Part shown: positions 8,753-20,357 of the stretch, piece by piece
Position numbering within the stretch: position 1 is the stretch's first letter
Layout: each line of letters starts with the position of its first letter
Assembly: GCA_015179025.1 (NCBI GenBank)
Contig: WHUX01000369.1
Coordinates: 1-36,477, forward strand
From: Terfezia claveryi
Taxonomy: Eukaryota; Ascomycota; Pezizomycetes; Pezizales; Pezizaceae
Direction of reading: 5' to 3'
Length of the DNA: 36,477 nt
Position numbers and translations under genes: made by a program
Notes under the pieces: model-generated
Told to the model about the DNA's origin: nothing
Seen by the model: only the letters and a program-made list of their open reading frames with translations
Database searches by the model: none

Positions 8753-11700
8753 GGAGTACATCACCTACCGTCGGATGTACTCCCAGACACTCTCCTCTTT
8801 TGACGGTCCGAATTCTTATCACTAGGGAAGAAGTTGAAGTAGTGGTAGACTGTGGAGCTAGTGCTTCAGTTGTTGGGAAAAGATTGGCAGTTAAGTTGGG
8901 AATTTGGAAGAGAGCTAGGGAAGTTAGGGTTAGGTAGGGAGATGGATCTCGAATTTCTGGAGGGAAATATGTGGTTAATACTAGGTTTGATATATTGGAT
9001 TCCTCTTCTCATTTTTTGGGTAAGTTTAAGATGGATGCTGAAGTTTTGGATATTGGAAGAAGGATGTTATTTTGGGTTTATCTTAGTTAACAGAAAATGG
9101 ATTGTCGGTGGATACTCAGGACAGGTGCCTGAGACAGGTCTCTACAGGTTTGATTATTCCATGTTCTGTTAGATGGATTCCTACTGTTTCCATTCTGGAA
9201 GTTGAAGAGCCACTAGAGGATGGCGAGATAGTGCTTATTATTGATGCAAGCGAATGATACTCTCGTTACGCACATTGCTTTACCACAGAACAGGTAGCTA
9301 GACTCCCTGAATACAAGCCATGGGACCACGAAATTCCTTCCAAGACCCAACCACAAAGATACCATTCGGGCTATCTACAAACCACATGGAGGAAGATGAA
9401 GCACTCCAGAAGTACCTTGATGAGAACCTTCCTACTACTAAAGTCCGACGTTCACGCTCCTCCGCCAGTTCTCCTATCCTATTTGTTCGAAAGAAAGACG
9501 GATCCTTAAGGCTATGTGTTGATTACCGAGCCCTCAACCGCCTTACAGTACTAAACAAATACCCACTCTCTCTTATCTCAGAGTTACTTGATAGAACTCG
9601 TAGAGGTAAATGGTTCACTTGATTGGACCTTAAGAATGGGTATAACCTCATCAGGATTGCACCAGGAGATGAATGGAAGACAGCATTTAGGACAAAGAAG
9701 GGACTATTCGAGTATACCGTAATGCCATTTGGGTTGACCAATGCCCCGCTATATTCAAGAGATGATGGATATGATCTTCAAGGATATGGAAGGATGTATC
9801 TGGTACTTGGATGACATACTCATCTATGGAGGTAAGACAGAGGAAGAACATCAACAAATAGTCGAAAAAGTTCTTCAGCAATGCATCCAACATGGGTTAG
9901 CTGTTAACCTCATGAAGTCCGAATTCTATGTCCAGAAGACCTTATTCCTTGGTCATATTATCAATAGTCAACACGTCCAAATGGACCCCTCCAAGCTCGA
10001 AACCATGTCCAAGTAGCCCATTCCCACTAAGAAGAAAGAGGTTCAAGCATTCCTAGGCTTCGCTAATTACTACCGTGATTTATTGCCAACTATAGTGCAA
10101 AAGCATGCCCCTTAATCGACTTGACAAAGGATGTTCCTTTCAGTTGGGGACACGAACAACAGCAAGCCTTTGATGACCTCTGAGAACGATTCCTCACTGC
10201 CCCCATCCTTACACAGTTTGACAGACAACTTGACACAATTATAGAGACTGATGCTAGTAACCAAGCTATTGCTGGTATCCTCTCTCAATACCATGTTGTC
10301 AATGGAGGAAAGCAGCTTCACCCCGTTGAATACCATGCCAAAACCCTTTCCGCAGCTCAACACAACTGGCCTATCTACGATAAAGAGTTGTTTGCAATCG
10401 TGGATTGCTTCGGAAGTGGCGAGATTGGTTAGTTAGTGTTCCAGTAAACGTCTATATAAACCACAAGGGTTACAATATTTCAATACCAAGCAGAAGCTCA
10501 ACTCCCGTCAAGCTACCTGGTACCTCGCATGTCTGAGTTCATCTACAATATTTACTACAGACCCAGTTCGAAGATAGGTAAGCCTGATGGCCTGTCTAGA
10601 CGTTCAGGGGAAGAGAAATCAGGCATAGATACTAGATTTTTCAAAGATGGACAACTAATGGTATTAGGGGAAGAGGATGAAGAGGAAGCCGAAGATGTTG
10701 AAATGGAAGGAATAGATATAGCTGGATGGCAGAAGAAGGATGGACTATGGGTAGTACCCTCCGAGTTTAAGTTGGAAGTGCTAAGACAGCACCATGATAG
10801 TCAAGTGGCAGGACATTGGGAAGACATCGTACTCAAGAGCTAGTATCAAGGAACTTTACATGGGATAAGTGGCAGGAAGATATAGCAAACTACGTGGCAG
10901 GATGTACTAAGTATCAAAAAGCAAAGGCAGATAGGCATAGCAGGCAAATGAAGTTGGTACTGATGCCAACTGGAGAACGACCATTTGAGGAAATAGCTAT
11001 GGACTTCGTTGGTGAGCTACCAGAGTCAGAAGGTTTCAATGCAATACTCGTTATTACGGACCGTTTTACAACAGTACAATACTATATTCCAGTAAAAACT
11101 ACATGGACAGTATCCAATGTTGCTGATACCTATATTAATGAGATATGGAGACTTTATGGCCTTCCCAGACACATCACCTCCACTGCGGTCCACAATTTGC
11201 CTCTAGATTCTTCAAGGAGCTCAACCAAAAGCTCAACATAACCCTCCGCCTCTCCACTGCCTATCACCCCCAGACCGATGGACTTACTAAACGAGTAGTC
11301 CAAACACCTAAGCAGTACCTCTGCATCTACTGTTACGATAGGCAAGCTCGTTGGAAACGATAGCTACCTTTAGCCGAGTTTGCCTATAATACTGCCGCCC
11401 ACTCCATCCATAAGTATTCCCCTTACCGAAGTTTGTACGGCTTCGACCCTCGCACCATTCACCTTTCAGATGACTATGAATTCTCCTCCCCCACTGCGGA
11501 AGAATGGCTAGACCGAATAACAACTGTGCACAACCAAATTCACGATACTCTTAAGCAAATCAACTACAAAAGAAGTGCTATATACCTCGAAAAGGCACAC
11601 AGGTTTGCTATTGATGATTGGGTATTGGTTGACCACCGAAACCTATAGATACGAGCTGGAAATAACCGTTCCCTCACCAGCAAGTAGATAGGACCCTACA

Positions 11701-12035
11701 AGGTCATTGAAGCTATTGGTTCACATGCATACAGACTCGAAGTTCCACAAGGTACACGATGGCACAATGTTGTTCATATCACCCTCCTGAAGCCATTCAG
11801 ACAACAAGATGAGCCACAAGATATAGATAAAGATGAACCAGATATCTTTGAAGTTGAATCCATCGTGGACTCCTGCAAGAATAAAGGAATAGTCAAGTAT
11901 AGGGTACATTGGGTAGGATACACAGAGTTTAAAGATACTTGGGAAACCTTTGACAAGTTGGATAACTGCCCAGAAGAGCTCAAGAAGTATCGAGAGAAGT
12001 TCCCTAATAAGCTGCATGATGAAAGAGACGTCTGA
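8753..12035 (+). pseudogene. pol of A2: protease, RT, RNase H, integrase, chromodomain; multiply broken
   Basis: Parts in order: protease with VVDCGAS at about 8844; reverse transcriptase 9320-10016 with [28 protein letters not shown] and the catalytic YLDD (WYLDDILIY, about 9810); RNase H about 10140-10440 (IIETDASNQAIAGIL); integrase 10740-11650 with AMDFVGELPESEGFNAIL, VITDRFT and, after a frameshift, LSTAYHPQTDG; C-terminal chromodomain about 11848-12000 (VKYRVHWVGYTEFKDTWE). The terminal stop is TGA at 12033. The chromodomain places it among chromoviruses, which are thought to direct insertion to heterochromatin. Stops such as TAG at about 8936 and TGA at 9620 ([13 protein letters not shown]) and several frameshifts disable it. 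Confidence 0.93.
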
Positions 12036-12331
12036 GGTTCAGACCTACATCGAGTTACTTTCTGGATGAAGACATGGTACCTTTTACCCTCCTACTCGTC
12101 GCCTTTTCCCTGTGGGTTTTTTGGCGAGAGGTTTGGTTTTTAATGGCCATGGCATGTATGTGTAGGCACACTGGTCTTGTAGTACCCCATACTGTGGGGA
12201 GAGAGGTATCTTACTAAGAATAGTATTATATCTGCCACCACAGTTACCTGAGCTATTACTAACACTTGTCTTCTCCAGGGTCGGAAAGACTTGTGTTCAG
12301 CTGAGGACAGCTGCCTTGCAACGGGGAGTAA
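12036..12331 (+). other. 3' untranslated region and polypurine tract of A2
   Basis: Non-coding; contains the phrase TTTTTTGGCGAGAGGTTTGG and ends in the purine-rich ACGGGGAGTAA (12321-12331) against the 3' LTR, the expected plus-strand primer site. Confidence 0.75.
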
Positions 12332-12934
12332 TGTTAAGGCTCAGGTAAGAGACCTACCTCCTCGAGGGCTAATTCCAATACTCTACTACAATGCTAACTG
12401 ATATGGCCTGATCAACCATGCAAATAGGGTAGTGCGGATAAAGAGATTGGCGTATTGAAGTGTGTAGCCTCTGACATCAGATCTCATGCATGTATTTCTC
12501 TTCTCGTATCTATTATATTCTATTTGTTATGTCATTAATGAATCGTTATTGGATGTATTCAAGTTATCTCCTGTATGTCAGCCTGATTGCAAAGCGTTAT
12601 AGTTCGGGCTGCCTAATCAATGTATATTAGACTGCAACGTTCCTAATTGGGAAGTGTCTTCCTAATCAGGTAACAACCTGATGTCAGTACTACTAAGCTG
12701 TTATAGGAAGCATCATCCAGATCTGATTATTCATTATCAGATCTGGACTTCTATATAACCACCGCTTTTACATAGTTAATAAAATAAGACCCAAGCGGTG
12801 TTCTAAGTCTCATATAGCTTTACTCTTATCGAGTCCGCTCTACACTCGAGTTGTTACTGCGTTTATACTTGTACCTGACACTGATAGCCCCTTTTGCCGA
12901 CTTGTATATTCATAGTTACAGCCTGCCTGTAACA
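12332..12934 (+). repeat. 3' LTR of A2
   Basis: Starts TGTTAAGGCTCAGG, ends CCTGTAACA. Compared with the 5' LTR nearly all differences are transitions, with one 1-bp indel in the ACCCACTGC/ACCACCGC stretch. It keeps the unmutated self-priming sequence CAAGCGGTGT (12792-12801). Confidence 0.95.
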
Positions 12935-12939
12935 CTCTT
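12935..12939. repeat. Target site duplication CTCTT, right of A2
   Basis: Matches 6329-6333 exactly. Confidence 0.95.
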
Positions 12940-14061
12940 CCTGTAACAAAGTATCCAATAGTGCTTTTACATCAAAAAGACTGTCTTGTTTTGTACGATC
13001 CCCAGAATGTTTCCTAATACCCAATGCAGAACGAAGCTCATCCTTCAACCCCATCAGATAAATTACACAGCATGCAATTACATTCCTTTGAAAGCCCTCC
13101 AACATCTCAGAACCTCCGAGGTTATATTAATGTTTGTATGCCCTCACTAACTCTTCCATAAATTCATCCAGCCCTAAATTCTTACCAGTCTGCCCATGGG
13201 GATTGATAACCCAATTCCTCCGAATGATTGCCCTCAACTGTTCATCCTACTCATATAGTATCCTACACCTCAACTCCACCAATTCAGGCCTATACTTAGT
13301 TCCCCCTCCTCCTAGGAATTGTGGGGCCCACAACTGAAGGACCAACTCTATTATCCCTACATCGGCTTCCCGAATCGCTTTATAGAAGCACCGGAATTCC
13401 AGCTCTATGCGCATAAATAGTAACAAGTTTTCATACACATGGTCACGACTATCCTCCTCTTCATCTCTCAAGTTGCTTACATGCTTATATCTTAACTTGT
13501 TAGACACAGCAGCAACTACTTGTCTCCACCTAATCTCACCCATCTTAGACTTCCCATGGAACTTATCCCAGGTCTTTGCACCCCCCTCCTAGACAATCAA
13601 CCCAAGCAATATAGCATCACCTATATCTTTTGTAAAATCCACACAAGCCCAATAATTTCCTGCCTTTTCATCAATATACTTCCTGCGCAATTTCTTATTT
13701 AGATTTTGAAGGCTACCTAGGACCTTTCTAGACTTGTCTCCTAAGAACATCTTCATCATCATCTTCTTGAAGTTCATATTGGTATGGAAAGCCCCCAATA
13801 CAGGCAAAACACCTGAGAAATCCTCTCCTGGAATATCTCCTTCTCTCTGTTTTTGGATACTATGGACCCTCTCAGCTAGCAATTGATCTCCGCCAACTAA
13901 GAAAATACCTTGTATGAAGTCGTTCTTGAGAATTTTCAATTCATCTATTAACATCCTGCTAATACCGTGGAGATTTCCCTTTGTTGAAGATTGTTCAATG
14001 TCCATCAACGCAAATGGAATGATATTCGTAGGTTCCAAATCAATAACCTCAAGCATAGCTT

Positions 14062-14099
14062 CTGGAACTCATTCTCCCCACAAATGAAATCATTCTTAC
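14062..14099 (-). other. Predicted 38-bp intron of the DUF6589-type gene
   Basis: Donor GTAAGA (14099 downward) and acceptor TTCCAG ending at 14062. Removal moves the frame from one ending in a dead reading to one continuing AMLEVIDLEPTNIIPFALMD. Short for an intron, but it is needed for the total to be 799 codons. Confidence 0.6.
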
Positions 14100-14581
14100 T
14101 TTCGGAACATCTGTGTAGCAATTGAACCATGTACCACTCATTGTGTTTTTGCATTACCTCCCATACCTTTTCACTTGGTTCCAAATCTTGAGGGGTTAAT
14201 GCCACTCTTGTTGCTGGTCTCATCTACTCATGAGGGATATACCAGTATCTTGGTGGCATTCCAAACACAGGCATACAAAACCCACTAGTGCTATTAACCA
14301 TAACTCCTCCAGCATGGATGCTGGTTGCATCCCGCACTCCCACCATTTTATTAACATTGTCTAAGGACACCAACATCGCGCAGACCAATGCATCTTTTGT
14401 AGCCTGTGTTTTTAACTCGATTGCAAGCTTGCTCAAAGCATCATTAACATGGGCATATGATGAACTCCAGCCTAACTGATGAACAATCTCCATTCCCAGC
14501 TTGGACAGATTATCTGCATAGAAGAAGATTCCCATCATGGTTTGGAAAGCATTGATCAGTTGATTTTCACTATTCAACATT

Positions 14582-14586
14582 CCCGT
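14582..14586. repeat. Target site duplication CCCGT, left of element B
   Basis: Pairs with CCCAT at 20857-20861; a single G/A difference, the same kind of change seen throughout the region. Confidence 0.85.
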
Positions 14587-15084
14587 TGTAATAACGGCTC
14601 TTTGGGACAAGGCGACTAAGGGGTACGCCAGGGCAAGGGCAAGGCTAGGGTGATACACACGTAGGACCGCTACGTATGTAACTAGGGGAAAAGGCTAGGA
14701 CAGGGGCAAGGGCGAGGGCGAGAGAGGCAAAGGGCAAGGGGCACGAGACACGTGGATGCAGTTGCCACGTATGTCGGAGGGAGGCAGCTGTGCTGCAGAG
14801 TGGTTCACGAGACAAGGGGGTGCACAAGGGATGTGCACAAGCGTTAGGAGAGGCAAGGTCCTATATTGGATATACAAGACATTGGATAGGGATCTAACGA
14901 GAGGGCGGAGAGAGCAAGCTATATATACAGGCTTCCTTCCTGGCCAAGGCCACCGGAAGGAATAAGGTTCCCGAGACCCCTTATCTCGGGAACAGAGATA
15001 ACAACAATATCAATCAACAATAATGAGAGTCAGACGGAATTCCGTCCGACTCTCAAACCCGGCTAGGAAAGGACGGTTGTGACA
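14587..15084 (-). repeat. 3' LTR of element B
   Basis: On the plus strand it runs from TGTAATAACGGCTC to GGTTGTGACA; consensus with the other copies is TGTAACGACGG...TGTGACA. It includes a 30-bp hairpin at 15025-15054. The open frames that run into it (for example MYHPSLALALA...) are LTR read-through and not genes. Confidence 0.94.
15025..15054. repeat. Hairpin in the U3 end of LTR B
   Basis: Fifteen-base arms GAGAGTCAGACGGAA / TTCCGTCCGACTCTC with one mismatch and no loop. The other LTR has the same structure at 20797-20826. Confidence 0.8.
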
Positions 15085-15097
15085 CTATCCCCCTTTA
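15085..15097 (-). other. Polypurine tract of element B
   Basis: In element sense TAAAGGGGGATAG directly precedes the 3' LTR. The same tract occurs in element C at 28803-28815. Confidence 0.85.
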
Positions 15098-15271
15098 GGC
15101 TCGGAGCCCCAGTGACAAAAAGCAAGGCGAAAAGGCAAGGCAAAAACAAACAAACAAACAAGGCGGACGAGTAACCAATAACCCATAACACAACCCCAAT
15201 GCCGGGAGTATGTACCAACAATAACTACGATAATAACAACCCTAATAACTAATTCCAGGATGACAAGAACA

Positions 15272-18200
15272 TCATGGGGCGGGGCGGGGCTTCCGGAGGT
15301 AACGCTGGTGGAACAGGGCGACCAAGTCCTGTGCATTTTCCAGATCTTCGGCGGGTTGCCAGGTTGACTCTTCATCCCCTAACCACTTGACCTTATACTG
15401 AACTCGCCCATAGCGCTTCTTGGAATCCAGTACCTCCTCAACCTCCCACTCCTCTTCACCTGCAGTCACTACGGGAGGGGGTGAGGGGTGCTTTTGCCTG
15501 AGGAGGGATCGTTAGCAGCTGGTTCGATCTCCGAGATGTGAACGACCAGGTGGCGTTTGATATCTTTAGGGAACTTCAACCGGTAGGCGTGAGTGCCCAC
15601 ATTCTCCAATATCTCATACGGCCCAGGAACTTATGATCCAGCTTACGAGAAGGTCGTTCTGTCTGGAAGTGCCGGCTGGAGAGCCACACCTTATCTCCTG
15701 GCTGATACTTGGGGGCTGGCAACTGTGATCCATTGGCATACTCTGCTTGCCTGGCTTGAGCATATACCAGTTCGGCTCTTAGGGTAGAGTGCAACTCAGC
15801 AATCTTTGTAGCGAACTCCTTAGCTGGGGTGTTCTCCCTAGCCTTGTGCAGGGGTGCTAGGGAGTCCATGAAACGAGGGTGCTAGCCATAATTGGCCAAA
15901 AACGGGGAGGTTTTTAGAGTCTCCGAGAAATGGTTGTTAGCGGCGAACTCACAGGTTGCCAGCAGCGAAACCCAGTTGTTTTGCTGGTAATTGATGTATG
16001 CTCTCAGGTACTGCTCCATAATTGCATTCATTCGCTCGAACTGACCATCTGTTTGGAGGTGATACACCTTGGAGAGGTGTACGTTGATTCCCAGAAGCTC
16101 GCAGAATACCTTCCAGAAGTCCGAGACGAATTGGGGGCCGCGGTCCGAGATGACTGACTTGAGGAGACCATGGTAGTGGAATACATGGTTGAGGTAGAGG
16201 CCGGCGAGGTCCCGGGCCGAACAGGTATCATGGTAAGGTATAACATGCCTCATTTTGGTCAATCGGTCTACTACCATAAGAATAGCATTAAACCCCGAAT
16301 CCTCCGGCAACCCAGTCACAAAGTCCATGGTTAGGTGTTGCCAAGGTTGGTCTGGGATCTCCAGGGGCTTCAGGGTCCCATAAGGAGCATGATGGGTAGG
16401 CTTAGCATGCTTGCAAACATGGCAGTTCTGTATGTACCGCTCCACCTCCTTCCGTTGGTCAAACTACGTATATTGCTTAGCTAGCAGCTCCAACGTTTTA
16501 GCTACCTCAGGATGACCCGCAGCCAGGGTATCATGGTGTTCCTTGATCAGCTGCATCCGTAGCTCCCCTTCAGGTATATAGAGCCAATCTAGGTGGTATA
16601 GGAGGCCGTCCTGAGTAGTGCACTTGGCTAGGGAAATCTTGGTTGACGGCGCTGTCCAGACTCCACTGTGGCGATTATATCCTTAACCAGGTCATCCTCC
16701 GCATATGCCCATCGTATCCGCAGAAGGAGATCTGCTCCGGGGTTTGCTTCAGCTTTAGCATCAGCCTAGCATCAGCATCAGCATCAGCATCAGTATCAGC
16801 ATCAGCATCAGCCACAGCAAGGCTATTGGCTACCAGGTCGAGATTTTCAGGTTTCAGTACCACCTGATTTTGGTACTTCAGCCTTTCATCCCCCCCTTAG
16901 GGAGATCTCCTGATCTCCGGGTTAACACATCAGGCTTGCCACCAGCTTTTCCAGGTCGGTACTTGATCTTAAAGTTGAACCAAGAGAGGAATTCCGACCA
17001 CCTAGCCTGCCGTCGGTTGAGCAGCTTAGTAGTTGTAAAATACTCAAGGTTTTTGTGATCAGATAATACCTCGATAATCCCCTTGGCTGACTCCAGATGC
17101 GGCCTCCACTCCTTGAACACCCTCACGATGGCCATCAGCTCCTTGTCGTAGATCTCGTAGTTGCACTCAGCCAGGGAGTGCTTTTTCGAGAAGTAGGCCA
17201 CTGGGTGGAGGATGCCGTTACATACTGGGAGAGGATTCCCGTGGAGACATAATCGGAGGCATCAGTTTCGATGACGCATTCCTGGTCAGGGTCGAAATAT
17301 GCCAGGATCGGTGCTGAGCAGAAGGCTTCCTTGAGGTTCTGGAAGGCAGATTGGGCTTCTGGATTCCAGTTGAAGCGCTGGTCTTTTTTGGTCAGGTGGT
17401 GAGGGGGGCTACGATCTTCGAATACCCTAGAATGAACCGTCGGTAGAAGTTAGCGAATCCCAGGAAGGCTTGGACATCCTTGAGATTTGCTGGATTTGCC
17501 ATTCCTGGACAGCGGTAACTTGGCAGGGTCCATTCTGAGGCCCTCTGTAGTGATGATCAGTCCCAGATACTTGACCTCCTGCACATGAAACTCATATTTT
17601 CAGGCTTGAGGTACAATCCGGCTTGCTCCAGTTTTTCCAATATCTGCCAGACATAAATCTTGTGTTCTGCTAGGGTATCTGAATAAATTAAGATATCGTC
17701 GAGGTAAGCCGTGCAGAACACATCCAAGAAGTCTCGCAGGGTGTCATTAATGAAGTGTTGGAAAGAGGCCGGGGCGTTGGTTAAGCCAAAGGGCATGATA
17801 TTGTACTCGAAATGGCCATATCATATCCAGAAGGTGGTTTTCTACTCCTCCCCCTCAGCAATCCGTACCAAGTTGTATGCCCCTCTGAGATCTAATTTGG
17901 TGAACCATTTCGCCTTGGAAAGCCTGGCTAATGTCTCCTGAATTAGAGGCAAGGGATACCTGTTCTTGACCGTTATCTTGTTCAGGCCACGATAATCAAC
18001 ACATAACTAGAGGGAGCCATCTGATTTCTTGACGAACAGCACAGGGGCACCTGCCGGGGAAGAGCTGTGCGAATAAAGCTCTTATTGAGATTCTCCTCCA
18101 AGTACTTCTTCAGAGCCTCCAGTTCCAGCCGAGACATTCCATAGAGCGGGCCGTATAGGGGCGTCTTTCCTTCCACCAGGAGGATTGTATGATCGTAAGG

Positions 18201-19107
18201 TCGATGTGGTGCCAGCTTCTCTGCGGCTTTTTAGAGAACAAGTCAATGAATTCGTAGTATTCACCCAGCACTATGGACTTCCATTCTTCCTTGGACCACA
18301 GCTTATTGATTTCCAGGTTAACTTCGCAGATTGATAGAGTATGGGCTTTCAGCTTGTGCCTTCTGGTAAGGTAAGCAAAGGCCCCTGCTCCAATGAAGTT
18401 AATATCGAGGGGTTTTAGTGGGGGGTTTCTGCCATCACCTGGCTAGGATCCTCTATCAGGGGTAGTAGGGCACATAATCCTTTAACAGCAGTCTGTGGGG
18501 CACCGCAGTGCTTCTTGCAATACCCGCTGTTAAAGTTCAAGGTGTAAGAGCCAAAGTTAATGAAGATATCATGCATTCGGAGCCAGGGGATCCCCAGGAC
18601 AATGGGGTATTTGAGCTTGGTTACAAACATGGGGAGGCTTTCCGAATGGTCTCCAATAGCACTAGGTAGGCATGCGAGGTCAGTAATAGTCCCGGAAGAG
18701 ATAGGTTAGCCATCAATGACATCAAGAAGGCAGGGGGTCTTTAGCTTGGCTGTTGGTATCGAATTTTTACTGACAAAGGTCTGATCAATGAAGGCTATTC
18801 CTGAAGCACCACAATCTATGAGAGCTGATGTTACTACTGTTTTACCATTGAATTTAACAGTTATTGGTACTACAAAATGCTCGCCAAACAAGCGAGATTC
18901 GTCAACAGACATAAATGCAGGAATAGAGAAAGACGACAAAGACAAATGACCCAGGATAGGTCCCTTGCTAGTGTCAGCAACTAGGCAAGGGACTCTACTT
19001 TTCCCGACTCTTCCAGGGTCTCGGATACTGCATGTATGGCCAGGGAGCGATTCTTTCTCAAAGGACAGGTGGCAATGAAGTGATCCCCTTTTCCACAGGC
19101 AATGCAC
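15272..19107 (-). pseudogene. pol of element B: protease, RT, RNase H, integrase, chromodomain; frameshifted
   Basis: Protease 19107-18415 (LIDCGASG; later IVLGIPWLRMHD) in a frame different from gag. Reverse transcriptase about 18300-17500 in several frames, with [18 protein letters not shown] and the catalytic YLDD ([12 protein letters not shown]). RNase H 17201-16878 ([15 protein letters not shown] type, [14 protein letters not shown]) and the tail [18 protein letters not shown]. Integrase 16445-15576 with the zinc-binding region degraded but core intact: LTMDFVTGLPEDSGFNAILM, SDRGPQFVSDFW, QTDGQFERMNAIMEQYLR (D, D, E of the DDE core). Chromodomain 15469-15272 (YKVKWLGDEESTWQPAEDL), one frameshift away near 15510. 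Integrase closely matches the intact frame of element C. Confidence 0.93.
16749..16814 (-). repeat. Hexanucleotide repeat (AGCATC)n inside pol of B
   Basis: About nine imperfect AGCATC units; in pol sense they encode an Ala-Asp run between RNase H and integrase. Element C has only DADTEANADVDV-like, non-repetitive sequence here, so the array expanded in B. Confidence 0.85.
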
Positions 19108-20075
19108 AACCCATTGTTGCGGTGACGTTCCCTTTCTTCTTATGTCAGGTGGGGCCTTCCTGATGATAAATCCATGGGGGTGGGCCCTCCTGCCACCAAT
19201 GATGGGTGTGCTGGTTGATTGGCAGGAGCAGGGGCCTGAGCTGCTTTGGTGGTATGGTGTTGCTGGGGTGGTGGGAGACAGGGTGCTGGCCTGAACGGGG
19301 GGCGGTTGCGGAGCCGGGACATCCGCTGTTCCACCCGGGAAGCCTGGTCAATCAATTCGTCAAGGGTTTTGGCTTCCGGGAGGCTGACCATGGCCTGCTG
19401 GATCTTGTCATTTAGCCCTTCCTGGAATTGCTCCAGTTTGGACTAGTTATTCCATCGGACCTCTGCCGCCAGTCTCGAGAATTCTGCCACATAAGTGGAT
19501 AGATCGGTGTTTTTCTGCCTGAGGGCTTGGAGGGCCCTACTGGTAGTGCCAATGGCATCAGAGTCCCCGAACGCCCTATCTAGGATTGTAAAAAGGGCTG
19601 AGATATCGTTGAGCTTGATCCCGGTTTCAAGGACGTATGGCTGGATCTGGTCACAAACTTTCCCCTCCAGCAAGGCGAAAATGTATGCCAGTCGATGTTG
19701 TTCCGACGGGAACCTGGCAGAGTCCTCGTTTAGCTTGAGGTTGACTGCATTCTTCTAGGCTCGTAGATGAACCCGGTCCCCATTGAACTTGGGGGGAGTC
19801 GGAATGCTTTCGGTCTTATAGCTACTGGCTACTGTTAGTGTTACGAGGTTTCCTAGGGTGCGGCTGAGGTTTTGGACCGTAGTCCGTTCGTTGGCTAGGG
19901 CAAGGTTCACATGGTCGAGATCCGTCTGGAGGACCGTGATCTCTTCGTCGGCGGATCTCAGCTTTCGTTCAGCCACGGCCAGGCTGTTGCTGAGTTCGGC
20001 CCCGATGGCATCCATAGCCTCGAAGATGTCGATGATCATCAGGAAGAATATTTTTTTGCTTCCTGTCAGCTTCAT
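18981..20075 (-). pseudogene. gag of element B, 365 codons with nonsense codons
   Basis: The frame opens at ATG 20075; an internal Met (MDAIGAELSNSLAVAERKL) might be the true start. Coiled-coil N-terminus (about 20030-19850), Retrotrans_gag region (FPSEQHRLAYIFALLEGKV, TTSRALQALRQKNTDLSTYV), proline-rich linker, and a CCHC zinc knuckle CIACGKGDHFIATC near 19090. In-frame stops at about 19755 (TAG), 19443 (TAG) and 19140 (TAA) are each compatible with Gln codons. Ends TAG at 18981-18983, overlapping the protease frame by about 120 bases, as is usual for gag-pol junctions. Confidence 0.9.
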
Positions 20076-20346
20076 ATTAGCTTTATGGAGGTTATTTAAA
20101 GCTTCAGAAGCTTAATGAGTAAATTTTTGTACAAAATAACTCAGGAAGCTATCTTTTGCAAAACTTCTTCTCAGTAAGCTCCAGAAGCTAAATTGCAAAA
20201 CTTTTTCTTCCCTGATGATTTCTCGACGATAGGCATTCAATTCATTCGGGCCTGAGGGTATAGGGGAGTTTCTCTAGGTCTGGAACCTGACGGCGGGTGG
20301 TGGGAGAGCTGCTCCTGACATAATTGCGTAACAGTTGGTCCAAAGG

Positions 20347-20355
20347 ATCCAACGT
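20347..20355 (-). other. Candidate self-complementary primer binding site of element B
   Basis: In element sense ACGTTGGAT begins two bases after the 5' LTR. Its complement ATCCAACGT occurs in the LTR (plus-strand ACGTTGGAT at 20651-20659), about 40 nt after the TATATATA box. A tRNA-type site starting TGGATCC cannot be excluded. Confidence 0.45.
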
Positions 20356-20357
20356 AG

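Larger units (their letters stand above)
6334..12934 (+). mobile_element. Family A Ty3/gypsy chromovirus-like retrotransposon, full-length copy A2 (6601 bp)
   Basis: LTRs 6334-6937 and 12332-12934, a 5-bp duplication CTCTT on both sides, self-complementary primer site, gag, pol with chromodomain, and a purine tract before the 3' LTR. It lies inside the 3' part of the DUF6589-type gene. The LTRs differ at about 30 positions, nearly all of them C/T or G/A, so LTR divergence would overstate its age if RIP-like mutation acted. Multiple stops and frameshifts make it non-autonomous. Confidence 0.97.
12935..14586 (-). pseudogene. DUF6589-type gene, central segment (between insertions A2 and B)
   Basis: Core of the gene. 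From 14581 downward the frame encodes NSENQLINAFQTMMGIFFYA, then LGWSSSYAHVNDALSKLA, VSLDNVNKMV, and after a predicted 38-bp intron (14062-14099, GTAAGA...TTCCAG) IIPFALMDIEQSS, FLVGGDQLLAERVHSIQK, GVLPVLGAFHTNM and NWVINPHGQTGK. These follow the pattern I recall for DUF6589 proteins (GDQLT...Q..R, LPVFGWFH, N.G near the end), a family of unknown function repeated in many fungal genomes. Internal stops: TAG 14224, TAG 13589, a stop at 13247 and TAA 13127; the frame otherwise runs unbroken to 12935. A DDE-like triad cannot be assigned by eye. The product is inferred to be the element's transposase. Confidence 0.78.

Noticed and set aside
12150..12240. Possible host gene between pol and 3' LTR of A2
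   Set aside because: Short, full of stops, and at the position of the element's normal 3' untranslated region.
14224..14658. ATG at 14658 as start of a 144-codon protein
   Set aside because: The first 25 codons are LTR B sequence fused by chance to the disrupted DUF6589-type gene; the true upstream coding lies at 20857-21465.
16878..17201. Separate RNase H gene of host origin
   Set aside because: It is in order with the other pol domains of element B and ends in the usual gypsy linker.
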